Shown piece by piece: positions 10,026 to 19,391 of a stretch of DNA of 64,000 nt; positions within the stretch are counted from its first letter, which is position 1; every line of letters begins with the position of its first letter. A program made the position numbers and the translations under genes. The notes below the pieces were generated by a model. It saw nothing but the letters and a program-made list of their open reading frames with translations. It was not told the origin of the DNA and ran no database searches. Source of the DNA: Mariprofundus sp. (GTDB lineage Bacteria; Pseudomonadota; Zetaproteobacteria; Mariprofundales; Mariprofundaceae); the NCBI GenBank assembly GCA_030951045.1, contig JAUZQJ010000021.1:16944-80943 (forward strand), read 5' to 3'.

Positions 10026-12743
10026 TCATATTTCATTGCCATCAGGCAATGTGATGGCGTTCAAGTTAGTGAGAGCCGCATCAAAATCATAAGCGGCGAG
10101 ATGCTGGCGCAGGGATGATATATGCTGCGTATTGCTATCCCCAAGTGCTACGCTGAGCTCATCCAGTAGATCCACCGCATCGCCATCATAATCTTCTAAT
10201 AACAGACGCATCTGATCGATAAGGTTGTTGACTGTATCACGATCCACACTCTTTTCGTGTCTTTGATCTTCTGGTGTTACCGTAGCACATAGGCCGCTTA
10301 AACTTTCAGTAATCGTTGTAAGTTGCATTTCAGCCGTTTCCCAGATGTTGTCATCAACGGGTTCCCCTGTTGATAAAGCCGACTCCAGCGTTGCTATCTG
10401 TTGCATCAGTACTTTGGCCCCTATATTGCCTGCAAGTCCTTTCAGTATATGTGCAATTGACCCTGCCGAGGCATAATCATCCGCTGCCACAGCAACTTGC
10501 ATGCGTTGTATGCTATCGCCTTGTGAATCACGGAAACTGCACAAGATTTGTCGATATAGTTGTTTGTCGTCTGCCAGTCGCTGTAAACCATCATCAATAT
10601 CTATGCCTTGCAGACCAGAAAATTCAATATCGTCAGGCTGTGTGTTGCTGGCAGCGGAGCCAGAGAGATCTATTTCATTCGATGCTGAATGGGTGATCCA
10701 TCGCGCTAATGTGTTGTACAATACGCCCGGGTCAATGGGTTTGGAAATGTGATCATTCATGCCTGCATCAATACATGCCTGTTGATCAGCACTCATGGCA
10801 TTAGCTGTCATGGCGATGATTGGTAGTTGAGCAAAAGCACCATCTGCACGAATCAGTCGTGTAGCTGTCAGGCCATCCATGACCGGCATCTGCATATCCA
10901 TTAGCACAGCATCAAATGCTTTGGATTTGACTGCGCCCACGGCCTGTTTGCCATTATGAACGATGTGCAGATTCACACCGGCTTTACTTAATAGTCCATC
11001 GGCAACTTGTTGGTTGATCTCGTTGTCTTCCACCAGCAACACATGCGCACCTTGTAGTGCTTGCATGTTGTTTGATGGCGCGTTGTTGCCAGCTGTGAAT
11101 AGTGCTCTGGCATTGGCATCACCGAGCCCAAAGTGAATATCAAACTGGAAACTACTACCCTGATCAGGGGCACTTTCAACGGTGAATTCTCCCTGCATTA
11201 AGTTTACCATCTGCTTACAAATAGCCAGTCCCAAACCTGTTCCACCATAATTGCGTGTGGTTGATGCATCGGCTTGCGTGAAGGCTTCAAACAGATGTGC
11301 CATCTGATCTTCAGACATACCAATACCGGAGTCCGAGATATTGAAGCGGAGGTCGATGCCTGTATCACTTTGTTGGATCGGTGATATTTTGACCTGTACA
11401 TATCCTGTTTGCGTAAATTTCACGGCGTTGCTGACCAGGTTTAGCAGCACTTGACCCAGCCTCAGGGAATCACCATGTAGCATGGGGATATCAGCTGGCA
11501 CATCCACGATAAATTCAAGGCCTTTTTGGTGAGCTTGTATTGCGGCCACGCTATCGACATGATCCAGCGTCTCCTGCAGATAAAAATCGGCCGGATCCAA
11601 CTCCATTTTTCCTGCTTCGACCTTGGAAAAATCGAGAATATCGTTGATGATTTGCAATAGGTTTTCTGAAGCGGTGAGTATTTTATCAAGATATTGGCGT
11701 TGTGAACTGTCTGTGGCGCCATCTCTGGCCAGGTGCGTCATGCCGATCACGGCATTCATAGGGGTGCGGATTTCATGGCTCATATTGGCCAGAAAATCAC
11801 TTTTTGTGCGTGTCGCCGCTAGCGCTTTGTCGCGTGCTTCGGCTAGCTCACGGGTGCGTTTTTCAACTTTATCTTCCAGTGTGTGGCTGTGTTCTTCGAG
11901 TTGTGCATAAGAGTGTTTGAGTGACTCGGCCATGTCTTCAAGGGATGCTGCTAGCAGGCCAATTTCATCATCGTTACGGCTGCTGATATGGGCGGTAGCG
12001 GAAAAGTCACCATTGGCCAGTTTGTGCGAAAAATGGACGAGTTTTTGAATAGGGTCTGTCCATCGGCGGGCAAAATAATATACTCCGAAGGCTCCTAAAA
12101 TAAGAAACAATAATGATGTCACAGAGGCTCTGGTTAAAGCTGCTGCAATGGCAGCATGATTGCGTAAACGGGATGTGGCCAGGTTTTCATTTAACTCATC
12201 GACAGAGAACCCCAGACGAACGACGCCCCATTGTTTCTGATTAACCATAATGGGAACAACGCTTTCCATAAAAGCATGATTACCAACTGTGAAGTCATGA
12301 TGCATGGTCTCTGTTTGCATGGCGGCAAAGGCTGATATCTCACCTGAGAGGATGTATTCACGAAGGGCTGAATCAACGAGGTCACTGCCGATGGCTGATT
12401 TGGCTTTTTTTCCCTCTACGAGGATAACATATTTCAGGTCATCAATGTCCTTAATAACATTGTTAATGTATGTATCAGTAAGACGAATACGGTAGGTTGA
12501 AACGAGTCTTTCGATCTGAAGTGACATTTTCTTACTGGCTTTACTCGCTTTCTTATGCACCTGCTCTTGCAAGAAAGAGCTATGTGCAGCCAGAGCATTA
12601 TTAAGGCTGTCTTTTTGTGCTGAGACTTGCAGGACGGTCAACATTACAATCATGGTCATAATAATCCCGACCATGGCCACCATCATGTGCCAGCGCATGC
12701 CGCGCTTTATATTTAGCTGAGGTACAATTTCCTTATCGGGCAT
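10026..12743 (-). CDS. Membrane-bound hybrid histidine kinase with HAMP, receiver and HPt domains
   Basis: A 905-residue BarA/ArcB-like phosphorelay kinase. It has a transmembrane helix at about 15-37, a periplasmic sensor region of about 150 residues, a second membrane helix (LLFLILGAFGVYYFARRW), then HAMP. HisKA has FLANMSHEIRTPMNAVIGM, and HATPase has DSGIGM and GGTGLGLAICKQ. The receiver has LVEDNEINQQV, the aspartate in LMDMQMPVMDG and lysine in HISKPID, and the C-terminal HPt has the histidine in AHILKGLAGNIGA. A TTG at 12791 would add 16 residues and has no better ribosome site, so the start is uncertain. No cognate DNA-binding regulator lies nearby. Confidence 0.9.
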   Translation of the reverse strand: MPDKEIVPQLNIKRGMRWHMMVAMVGIIMTMIVMLTVLQVSAQKDSLNNALAAHSSFLQEQVHKKASKASKKMSLQIERLVSTYRIRLTDTYINNVIKDIDDLKYVILVEGKKAKSAIGSDLVDSALREYILSGEISAFAAMQTETMHHDFTVGNHAFMESVVPIMVNQKQWGVVRLGFSVDELNENLATSRLRNHAAIAAALTRASVTSLLFLILGAFGVYYFARRWTDPIQKLVHFSHKLANGDFSATAHISSRNDDEIGLLAASLEDMAESLKHSYAQLEEHSHTLEDKVEKRTRELAEARDKALAATRTKSDFLANMSHEIRTPMNAVIGMTHLARDGATDSSQRQYLDKILTASENLLQIINDILDFSKVEAGKMELDPADFYLQETLDHVDSVAAIQAHQKGLEFIVDVPADIPMLHGDSLRLGQVLLNLVSNAVKFTQTGYVQVKISPIQQSDTGIDLRFNISDSGIGMSEDQMAHLFEAFTQADASTTRNYGGTGLGLAICKQMVNLMQGEFTVESAPDQGSSFQFDIHFGLGDANARALFTAGNNAPSNNMQALQGAHVLLVEDNEINQQVADGLLSKAGVNLHIVHNGKQAVGAVKSKAFDAVLMDMQMPVMDGLTATRLIRADGAFAQLPIIAMTANAMSADQQACIDAGMNDHISKPIDPGVLYNTLARWITHSASNEIDLSGSAASNTQPDDIEFSGLQGIDIDDGLQRLADDKQLYRQILCSFRDSQGDSIQRMQVAVAADDYASAGSIAHILKGLAGNIGAKVLMQQIATLESALSTGEPVDDNIWETAEMQLTTITESLSGLCATVTPEDQRHEKSVDRDTVNNLIDQMRLLLEDYDGDAVDLLDELSVALGDSNTQHISSLRQHLAAYDFDAALTNLNAITLPDGNEI

Positions 12744-12862
12744 ATAGAATTCGCAATCCTTTTTATCTACTTTATGACGATCTGTTGACAATTCTATAGT
12801 AGAATAATCATTTAGTGAAAAACATCATAGGCTGAATCTATCTTCGGCGCTATGCTTGGGCT

Positions 12863-13804
12863 ATGACACTACATACAGATCTCTCCGTTTCTTTTGCAGG
12901 CCTTAAACTGCAAACACCCCTAGTGCTATTATCCGGCTGTGTCGGTTTTGGTGAGGAATACACCCATATTGAAGGCTGGAATAACTGTGATATTGGTGCG
13001 GTGATTCTTAAAGGAACGACGCTGGAGCCACGCATGGGTAATGCGCCGCGTCGGTTGTATGAAACGCCATCGGGTATGCTCAATGCCATTGGTCTGCAGA
13101 ATCCCGGCGCGCGTTATGTGATCGATAAGATCCTGCCTAATCTGCCGCATGATCAAACACAGTTTTGGGCCAATGCCAATGGCACCAGCCCTGAAGAGTA
13201 TGCGGAAATGGCGCGTATCTTCGATGATTCACCGGTCACTGCAATTGAGATCAATATCTCCTGCCCCAATGTAAAAGAGGGTGGCGTGCATTTTGGTAAT
13301 AATCCGGCCATGGCAGCACGTGTGGTTGAAGCGATGCGTCCGATGACAAAAAAACCATTGATTACCAAGCTCTCGCCGAACAATGCTGATATTGCAGAAA
13401 CAGCCCGTGCGGTGATTGAGGCGGGTAGTGACGGTCTCTCTGTGATAAATACATTGGTGGGTATGGCCGTGGATGTTCATAGTCGCAAGCCGATCATTGA
13501 TAATGTATCCGGCGGCCTGTCCGGTCCTGCGATTAAACCGGTAGCACTATGGAAAATTCATCAGACACGCGCTGTGGCTGCCAAACATGGTATCCCTATT
13601 CTGGGGCAGGGTGGTATTTCCAATGCCAAAGATGCGATTGAATTTGCCATTGTGGGTGCGGATGCGATTGGTGTTGGCACTGGCCTGTTTTATGATCCGT
13701 TGATGTGCAAGAAGTTACTCGATGGTATGTCTGAATATCTTGAGCAGCATGATATGAATACTTACACTGATCTCGTAGGATCACTTGTTAGGCAACCTGC
13801 TTAA
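12863..13804 (+). CDS. pyrD: Dihydroorotate dehydrogenase, class 1B-like catalytic subunit
   Basis: This enzyme oxidises dihydroorotate to orotate in pyrimidine synthesis. The 313-residue TIM barrel shows KGTTLEPRMGN with ...GMLNAIGLQNPG, the active-site loop cysteine in INISCPNVKEGG, and FMN-phosphate loops GQGGISNAKDA and GVGTGLF. These details fit class 1B (PyrDB), which normally pairs with the iron-sulfur flavoprotein PyrK to use NAD. No pyrK is in the window, so the electron acceptor is unknown. The downstream nuclease gene overlaps the 3' end by 20 bases. Confidence 0.93.
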   Translation: MTLHTDLSVSFAGLKLQTPLVLLSGCVGFGEEYTHIEGWNNCDIGAVILKGTTLEPRMGNAPRRLYETPSGMLNAIGLQNPGARYVIDKILPNLPHDQTQFWANANGTSPEEYAEMARIFDDSPVTAIEINISCPNVKEGGVHFGNNPAMAARVVEAMRPMTKKPLITKLSPNNADIAETARAVIEAGSDGLSVINTLVGMAVDVHSRKPIIDNVSGGLSGPAIKPVALWKIHQTRAVAAKHGIPILGQGGISNAKDAIEFAIVGADAIGVGTGLFYDPLMCKKLLDGMSEYLEQHDMNTYTDLVGSLVRQPA

Positions 13805-14534
13805 ACTCTTATGTGTGGCGCTGTTGTGCTTTTATGCAGCAGCTGTGCACGCAGGTACACTCTCTGTTGTTGGTCAATCGCGCTGGGTGCAGGTGGCATA
13901 CGTATTTGATGGCGACACGTTTCGCACCAGTGGCGGTGAAAAGGTGCGTTTGTTGGGCATCAATAGCCCGGAAGTTGCACATGGTAAGCAAGCCGCACAG
14001 CCTTATAGTCAACAGGCAAAACGGCAACTGAAGGCATTGCTTTCTAATCAATTGGTGCAATTGCGTTTGGACAGAGAAAAGCGTGATAAATATGGTCGTA
14101 CATTGGCGCAAGTCTATCTGCGTGATGGTCGCTGGGTGAATGAGATCATGGTGCGAGAAGGTTTGGCGCATGTATATACCTTTGCACCTAATTTCTATTG
14201 GACTAAGGCACTGTTAAAGAGTGAGCTGGCGGCCAGAAATGAGATGCGTGGTATGTGGAAATCTGAGCGATGGCGTGTACTGGATGCCTCTGATGTTAAG
14301 AACCATCACATTGGCCAGTTCCATCTGGTGCGTGGTTATGTGGATGGTGTTCGGTCATGGCGTTTTAGACTGGGGAAACTCTCGATCAGTGTGCCACGTG
14401 TTGCTCGACAATGGTTTGTAGCCTCCGATCTTCCCAAGGCTGGACAGAAGGTGACCATTGCAGGGGTGATTCGTATGTCATTCATGGGTAATTTGTATCT
14501 GAGCTTACACTCCCCTTATGATCTGCGCCCATAA
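13785..14534 (+). CDS. Secreted thermonuclease-like (SNase) protein
   Basis: A 249-residue protein with a signal peptide (residues 1-23, hydrophobic core LLCVALLCFYAAA, cleavage after VHA). The staphylococcal-nuclease fold has VFDGDTFR, the catalytic arginine region VRLLGINSPEVA, and DKYGRTLAQVYL. The catalytic Arg, Asp and Glu positions appear present. About 90 further residues after the nuclease core may form an OB-like domain (IAGVIRMSFMGNLYLSL). The TTG start at 13785 has AGGA just upstream and lies inside pyrD, implying coupling. Likely a periplasmic or exported nuclease. Confidence 0.88.
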   Translation: MLGNLLKLLCVALLCFYAAAVHAGTLSVVGQSRWVQVAYVFDGDTFRTSGGEKVRLLGINSPEVAHGKQAAQPYSQQAKRQLKALLSNQLVQLRLDREKRDKYGRTLAQVYLRDGRWVNEIMVREGLAHVYTFAPNFYWTKALLKSELAARNEMRGMWKSERWRVLDASDVKNHHIGQFHLVRGYVDGVRSWRFRLGKLSISVPRVARQWFVASDLPKAGQKVTIAGVIRMSFMGNLYLSLHSPYDLRP

Positions 14535-14858
14535 CGAGAGTAGGGCAATCGTATTAAAAGTCTTTAAAATCATTCACCGCAATCCCCCAGGGGAGTCTCT
14601 CTTGCACAAGCGCGCAATTCACCTTCAGGACGCAAAGGAGCGCAAAGTAAAAACAACAAACATTATCTGTTTGAAAACTCTTTAATCCATTCAATACTCC
14701 GCTCCTAAAGTGAAGCCTCTTAAATAAAGTGTCGTTGACTTACGCTGCGGTGAAATATGCTGAATCATGATCGTAAACAAAGGATATTTTAATGCGATTA
14801 TTCTGGTAATGATAGGGTGTAAATTGATATTCGCGGGTGAACGCGTAATAATTGAAAC
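14535..14858. other. Gene-free stretch holding dispersed repeats
   Basis: This 324-base spacer has no convincing open frame. It holds GGGCAATCGTATTAAAAG at 14543-14560 and its inverted counterpart TTTTAATGCGATTATTCTGG at 14787-14806. Between them lie a small CCCC-CA-GGGG hairpin near 14584 and a 9-base-unit repeat (GGACGCAAAGGAGCGCAAAG, 14627-14646). The spacer must also carry the promoter of the M48 protease, which I cannot place. Confidence 0.55.
14543..14806. repeat. Possible non-coding repeat element bounded by inverted TTTTAATACGATTG-type motifs
   Basis: The two ends match as imperfect inverted repeats (GGGCAATCGTATTAAAA on the left; GAATAATCGCATTAAAA when the right end is reverse-complemented). 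The interior includes CGCAAAGGA-type 9-base units. The size and lack of coding content resemble a miniature element, but no target-site duplication is obvious. Confidence 0.4.
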
Positions 14859-16313
14859 ATGATCTATTTACGCTTCTTTAGTGCTGCAATGCTGTTTTTG
14901 CTCTCCGCTTGTGCTACCAATCCTGCCACCAACAACAACGATTTTGTCATGATGACTGAAAAACAAGAGCTGGATCTGGGTCAAAAAGCTGCGGCGGAAG
15001 TGAATAAGAGTCTGGGGTTGCTTGATGCAAAAGATCCTCTGGTGCGTTATGTGGATCGTGTTGGCCAGAAAATGGCCAGGGTTTCTGATCGACCAGAGCT
15101 TTTTTATCGCTTCTATGTGGTCGATGACGATACGATTAATGCTTTCGCGTTGCCGGGTGGTTATATCTATATACATCGCGGTTTGATCAATCATATGAAT
15201 AGTGAAGCAGAGCTGGCTGCTGTGCTCGGGCATGAGATCGGCCATGTCACGGCACGGCATTCGGTAAAACAATATTCCAAAGCACAGGCGTATCAGATGG
15301 GAACGATGATTGCCTCGGTCTTTGTACCTATTCCTCAAGCTGCAGGTATGCTATCTGACCTGTTGGCAACGGCAGTGATTAAAGGTTACGGGCGAGATGC
15401 TGAGCTGCAATCGGATGAATTGTCGGTCACCTACCTTGCCCGGGCAGGTTATGACCCCAAAGCTACAGTGGGTATTCTTAAAACACTGAAACGTCTGCAT
15501 GATCTGGATACCAAAGAGAAAATTGATGCCGGTGATAAAGTGCAGGAATATCACGGTGCTTTTGCCAGTCATCCGAAAACAGAACAGCGCATCATTGAGG
15601 CGGTCACGCGAGCCAAGTCCACCCATGCATCGTTTTCTATGGATAATCGTAATGTTATGCTGGCTGCGGTGGATGGATATCCCTATGGTGATAGTCCTGA
15701 ACAGGGGGCCGTGGTTGGCCGGCGATTCCTGCATCCCGACCTTGGTATTCAGCTTGCGTTTCCTGAGCAGTGGGTGATCACCAATACGCCGTCGTCGTTG
15801 AATGCGCGTTTGCGCCAACAGAAGGTGTTCTTTCAATTGCAGCTCAAAGAGTTGCAGAAACGGCAGACGCCGACTGAATTCTTGCACAGTGCTTTTCCAA
15901 GGCGACACACCAGCATTGTGCAAACAGGCCAACAGGCCGGTATGTCTTTTGTGCATGCTGAAATTATGATGTCTGCGCCGCATGTAAGTGAGGCTAAGAT
16001 TGATGCCAGAATTTTTATGCGGCAGCAGCAGGCATTTGTGATGTTGATGTGGAGTCCTCGTAGTGAGTACGTTAACCATTTGTCGGACTTTTCCAGTATC
16101 GCACGGAGTTTCTCATCTTATACAGGAGAGCGTGAAGGGGATATCCCACGCATCACACTGCATATATGGAAACGTGGCGATAGCTGGGCTAAATTAGCAC
16201 GCCTGCACAATCAAATACTTGGTCGTTTTACAGCAGAAAAACTGGCGGCGCTTAACGGAATGGGTGTTGAAGAGTTTCCTCGCGCAGGAGCGCTTGTTAA
16301 AACAGTGCATTAA
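14859..16313 (+). CDS. M48 family metalloprotease lipoprotein (BepA-like)
   Basis: A 484-residue zinc protease with a lipoprotein signal peptide (lipobox LSAC, Cys18). The catalytic motif HEIGH sits near residue 125, and a downstream glutamate lies in ELQSDELSVTYLARAGYDP. The peptidase part covers about residues 30-270. The C-terminal half ends in a LysM-like stretch (HIWKRGDSWAKLARLHNQ), suggesting contact with peptidoglycan. BepA-type proteins handle outer-membrane proteins from the periplasmic side. The TPR repeats of E. coli BepA are not evident, so this is a related subfamily. Confidence 0.9.
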   Translation: MIYLRFFSAAMLFLLSACATNPATNNNDFVMMTEKQELDLGQKAAAEVNKSLGLLDAKDPLVRYVDRVGQKMARVSDRPELFYRFYVVDDDTINAFALPGGYIYIHRGLINHMNSEAELAAVLGHEIGHVTARHSVKQYSKAQAYQMGTMIASVFVPIPQAAGMLSDLLATAVIKGYGRDAELQSDELSVTYLARAGYDPKATVGILKTLKRLHDLDTKEKIDAGDKVQEYHGAFASHPKTEQRIIEAVTRAKSTHASFSMDNRNVMLAAVDGYPYGDSPEQGAVVGRRFLHPDLGIQLAFPEQWVITNTPSSLNARLRQQKVFFQLQLKELQKRQTPTEFLHSAFPRRHTSIVQTGQQAGMSFVHAEIMMSAPHVSEAKIDARIFMRQQQAFVMLMWSPRSEYVNHLSDFSSIARSFSSYTGEREGDIPRITLHIWKRGDSWAKLARLHNQILGRFTAEKLAALNGMGVEEFPRAGALVKTVH

Positions 16314-16396
16314 ACTGTTTTTCATGCCTGTTTCAGTTTCTTGCTGGATGAACGATCAACGCATATCATGGCTAACTATTGAGAGGGACAGATGGT

Positions 16397-18370
16397 GTGA
16401 TAAAAGGCAGTCAAACAGCAGATGACCAGAATCGAGCAGACCAATTTCCACTTCTTGATCATATTGAAAGTGGCATTCTGGCTATCGATCGCGATGCGAC
16501 CATTGTTCTTTGGAATAAAAATATGGAGCAATGGTGTGATCTGTCCAGAGATCAAGTGCTTGGACAGAACTTGTATGAGCTATTTCCAAATACGAATGCA
16601 GATGCCTTTAAAATATGCATAGAGCAAGTCCTGACTGGAGGCGCTCCGGTTATTTTCTCTCCGCAACAGCATTATCATGTGATTCCTTGTCCTCTGGCCA
16701 ATGGTGAATTCAGAAAGCAACAGGTTACTGTGACCTGGTTACAAGATTATCAGGTCGCCCTGTTCAGCATTCAAGATCAGACAGAACAAATACGATTGAT
16801 TGAGCAATATAAGCAATCGGCTCTGTCACTCAAGAGTGAGCTTGATCAACGGCAAAAACTGGAAAAGAAAAATATGCAGCTGGCTGCTGCTATTGATCAG
16901 GCTGGAGAGGCAGTGATTATCACTGATATTTATGGTCAGATTGAATACGCCAACCATAGTTTTGTGGAACAAACTGGGTGGCGTAGTGATGAAATAAATA
17001 CTGTTGGCTATTTTGATACATTGATTGAAAAGAGTGAAAATCATGTTAACCAGCAATTGAAGCTAAGCATTAAAGCTGAAGAAGCTTGGGTAGGTAGGCA
17101 GAACATTGTTCGGCGGGATGGAAGCAGTTTTACTGCTTCGATCAGTATCGCTCCAATTATCGATGGTGATGGGGCATTAACACACCATATCATTATTCAA
17201 GAAGATATTAGTCAGTATATCTCTCTGGAAGAAAAAATGCGCGATACCCAAAAGCAGGAGGCCTTAATTACCCTTATTGGCGGCATTGCGCATGATTTCA
17301 ACAACCTGCTGGCTGGTTTAATTGGTCAGGTGTATCTGGCTTCGCGAGAAGTATCGCATCTGCCCAAAACAGCCGAGCGGATGAAAAAGATTCAGGCTTC
17401 TGCTCAGGATGCTGCAGAAATTGTCAAACAGCTGCTGACATTTGCGCGGCAGGGTGAGCATTTTGCCAAAGAGTTTTCGCTATCGTCATTCATGAATGAG
17501 TTTGTGAAACTGGCTCGACACAATGTGCCGGAAAATATCAAACTTATATCAAGTTTTGAGCGGGGAGCGGTTCATTTTCGCGGTGATGCAAATCAACTGC
17601 AATTATCGTTACTCAATATTGTGCAAAATGCAGTCGATGCCTGTAAGGATGTTGAAGCCCCCCAGATAGAAATTACCCTGACGCCGTTTAATAGTAGTGC
17701 GCATGGGGAGCTGTTGAAGAAATATCCTGTGCTCAGGCATGGGAACTTTGCCCATGTATTGATTCGTGATAATGGTAAAGGCATACCTGAAAATATGATT
17801 GATCGTATTTTTGATCCGTTCTTTTCGACCAAACAACTGGGTAGTGGGTTGGGTTTGGCGATGGTAATGGGCTGTGTTCGACACCATCACGGTATTATTG
17901 ATGTTGAAAGCAAGCCCGGGCATGGCAGTAGTTTTCATCTGTTTTTACCCACGCTTATGCCTCAGAAAATAGCCTTAATAGATACGGATAAAACCTTTGC
18001 TGAGGGGATTAATATTTTACTGGTGGATGATGATGAACGCGTATTGGAATCCACCAAAGAGCTGCTCGAATGTATGGGCCATGAGGTTACCATCGCTTGC
18101 GATGGGCGTGCAGCTTGTAGGGCCTTTGAAGAGCAGTCTGATCTGTGGGATATTCTAATTACCGATATTGTTATGCCACATATGGACGGGGTGGCGGCAT
18201 CCAAAAAAATGCGTTTGTTGAGGCCTGACCTGCCAGTGATTTATGCAACCGGTTATGATCAGTCTTTGGTGACAGAAGAGACGCGCAATATGAACAATAC
18301 TATTCTGATCAGTAAACCCTTTAATCCGGATGACCTTGACCGGCTTATCAGTAAGCTGGTCAATAAGTAG
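16397..18370 (+). CDS. Cytoplasmic hybrid histidine kinase (PAS-PAS-HisKA-HATPase-REC)
   Basis: A 657-residue soluble kinase. It has PAS-like domains at about 20-120 (ESGILAIDRDATIVLWNKNMEQW) and about 160-270 (AGEAVIITDIYGQIEYANHSF), a linking coiled coil, and HisKA with GGIAHDFNNLLAGL. The ATPase domain has DNGKGIP and GSGLGLAMVMGCVRHHHG, and the C-terminal receiver has LVDDDERV, aspartate in LITDIVMPHMDG and lysine in ISKPFN. I prefer the GTG at 16397 (GAGAGGG 9 bases upstream) over the TTG at 16379. Same architecture as the kinase at 6.3-8.4 kb, but not coupled to a FIST gene. Confidence 0.9.
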   Translation: MIKGSQTADDQNRADQFPLLDHIESGILAIDRDATIVLWNKNMEQWCDLSRDQVLGQNLYELFPNTNADAFKICIEQVLTGGAPVIFSPQQHYHVIPCPLANGEFRKQQVTVTWLQDYQVALFSIQDQTEQIRLIEQYKQSALSLKSELDQRQKLEKKNMQLAAAIDQAGEAVIITDIYGQIEYANHSFVEQTGWRSDEINTVGYFDTLIEKSENHVNQQLKLSIKAEEAWVGRQNIVRRDGSSFTASISIAPIIDGDGALTHHIIIQEDISQYISLEEKMRDTQKQEALITLIGGIAHDFNNLLAGLIGQVYLASREVSHLPKTAERMKKIQASAQDAAEIVKQLLTFARQGEHFAKEFSLSSFMNEFVKLARHNVPENIKLISSFERGAVHFRGDANQLQLSLLNIVQNAVDACKDVEAPQIEITLTPFNSSAHGELLKKYPVLRHGNFAHVLIRDNGKGIPENMIDRIFDPFFSTKQLGSGLGLAMVMGCVRHHHGIIDVESKPGHGSSFHLFLPTLMPQKIALIDTDKTFAEGINILLVDDDERVLESTKELLECMGHEVTIACDGRAACRAFEEQSDLWDILITDIVMPHMDGVAASKKMRLLRPDLPVIYATGYDQSLVTEETRNMNNTILISKPFNPDDLDRLISKLVNK

Positions 18371-18422
18371 GTCTGCTTCAAAGATGTGCTAAATCCATTA
18401 TTAAACTCTGATGTTTAGCGTA

Positions 18423-19046
18423 TTAGATGTTCACGTTGCTCATCAATGCTGAAATCATCTGATCCTTATGTTCTGGGAAAAAGTGCCCTGCACCTTCTAT
18501 ACGATGAAAATCAATATTGGTCTGTCCTTTTATATTCAAATACACTTGCTCAAAGGGCACGATTTCATCTGCCGTTCCAGAAATTACTGTAAAGGGGCGC
18601 TGCTCTCCAGCCATGAAAGCAAATGACCAGAGGTTCACCGCCGGAGCAACGGCAAACAGACGCGATACTCTTTGATCTTTTCTGGCAGCCTGAAGTCCTG
18701 CATAACAGCCAAAGGAGAAACCTGCCATCCATAAGGGGAGGCTGGGGTGCTGCGCATATAGCCAATCCAATGCTGCGGCCGCATCATCTGCTTCACCACG
18801 CCCTTCATCCCATTCGCCTTCGGATTGCTCCACGCCGCGAAAATTGAACCTCAATACTGAACAGCCTGCATCTTCAAAAGCTCTAGCGATCCAATAGACC
18901 ACTTTATTGCGCATGGTGCCACCATATTGTGGGTGTGGATGGCATACAACGACGGCTGGTTTGTTGACATCACCCTGTTGATAGAGCCCCTGCAATATCC
19001 CTGCAGGCCCTGCAAATTCAATGTGTTGATGGTGGTGTTGTTTCAT
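18423..19046 (-). CDS. Alpha/beta hydrolase
   Basis: A 207-residue cytoplasmic alpha/beta hydrolase. The nucleophile elbow is GFSFG, the oxyanion region is CHPHPQYGGTMRNKVV, and a C-terminal Asp (ADEIVPF) and His (GAGHFF) complete the triad. The CHPHP...GG.M.NK pattern is typical of a conserved bacterial hydrolase family of unknown substrate. The ATG at 19046 overlaps the stop of the upstream ArsC-like gene (ATGA); the longer frame with 19 more residues is unlikely. It is the last gene of a three-gene leftward cluster. Confidence 0.88.
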   Translation of the reverse strand: MKQHHHQHIEFAGPAGILQGLYQQGDVNKPAVVVCHPHPQYGGTMRNKVVYWIARAFEDAGCSVLRFNFRGVEQSEGEWDEGRGEADDAAAALDWLYAQHPSLPLWMAGFSFGCYAGLQAARKDQRVSRLFAVAPAVNLWSFAFMAGEQRPFTVISGTADEIVPFEQVYLNIKGQTNIDFHRIEGAGHFFPEHKDQMISALMSNVNI

Positions 19047-19387
19047 GCAAACAGCGCTTGATAGCGCATGTCGGAGAAGCCTGCTTCGATGTGATTGCCA
19101 CAAACCAATATGGGGCGTTTGATCATGGATGTATGTTCACACATCAAGGCGATGGCTTTGTCCTGATCGATATCATGTTTGAGAGCATCAGGTAGTTTGC
19201 GCCAGGTTGTGCCGCGTTTATTGAGTAGCGCTTCCCAACCAAGCTGATCGACCCATTGCTTCAGTACCTCTGGGGTGATGCTATCTTTTTTATAATTATG
19301 GAATTGATATGCCACATCGTTTGCATCCAACCAACGGCGTGCTTTTTTTATGGTGTCGCAATTCGGAATGCCATACATCGTTGTCAT
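19043..19387 (-). CDS. ArsC/Spx-family protein (YffB-like)
   Basis: A 114-residue thioredoxin-fold protein beginning MTTMYGIPNCDTIKKARRWL. It carries the single redox cysteine of the YffB subgroup (NCDTIKKA), plus RGTTWRKLPD and MIKRPIL. Family members resemble arsenate reductase but lack a proven arsenate role, and no ars genes are nearby. The chosen ATG at 19387 has AGAGGTAAAAAG before it. It starts 4 bases after the stop of the RibD-C gene and overlaps the hydrolase gene. Confidence 0.9.
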   Translation of the reverse strand: MTTMYGIPNCDTIKKARRWLDANDVAYQFHNYKKDSITPEVLKQWVDQLGWEALLNKRGTTWRKLPDALKHDIDQDKAIALMCEHTSMIKRPILVCGNHIEAGFSDMRYQALFA

Positions 19388-19391
19388 CTTT

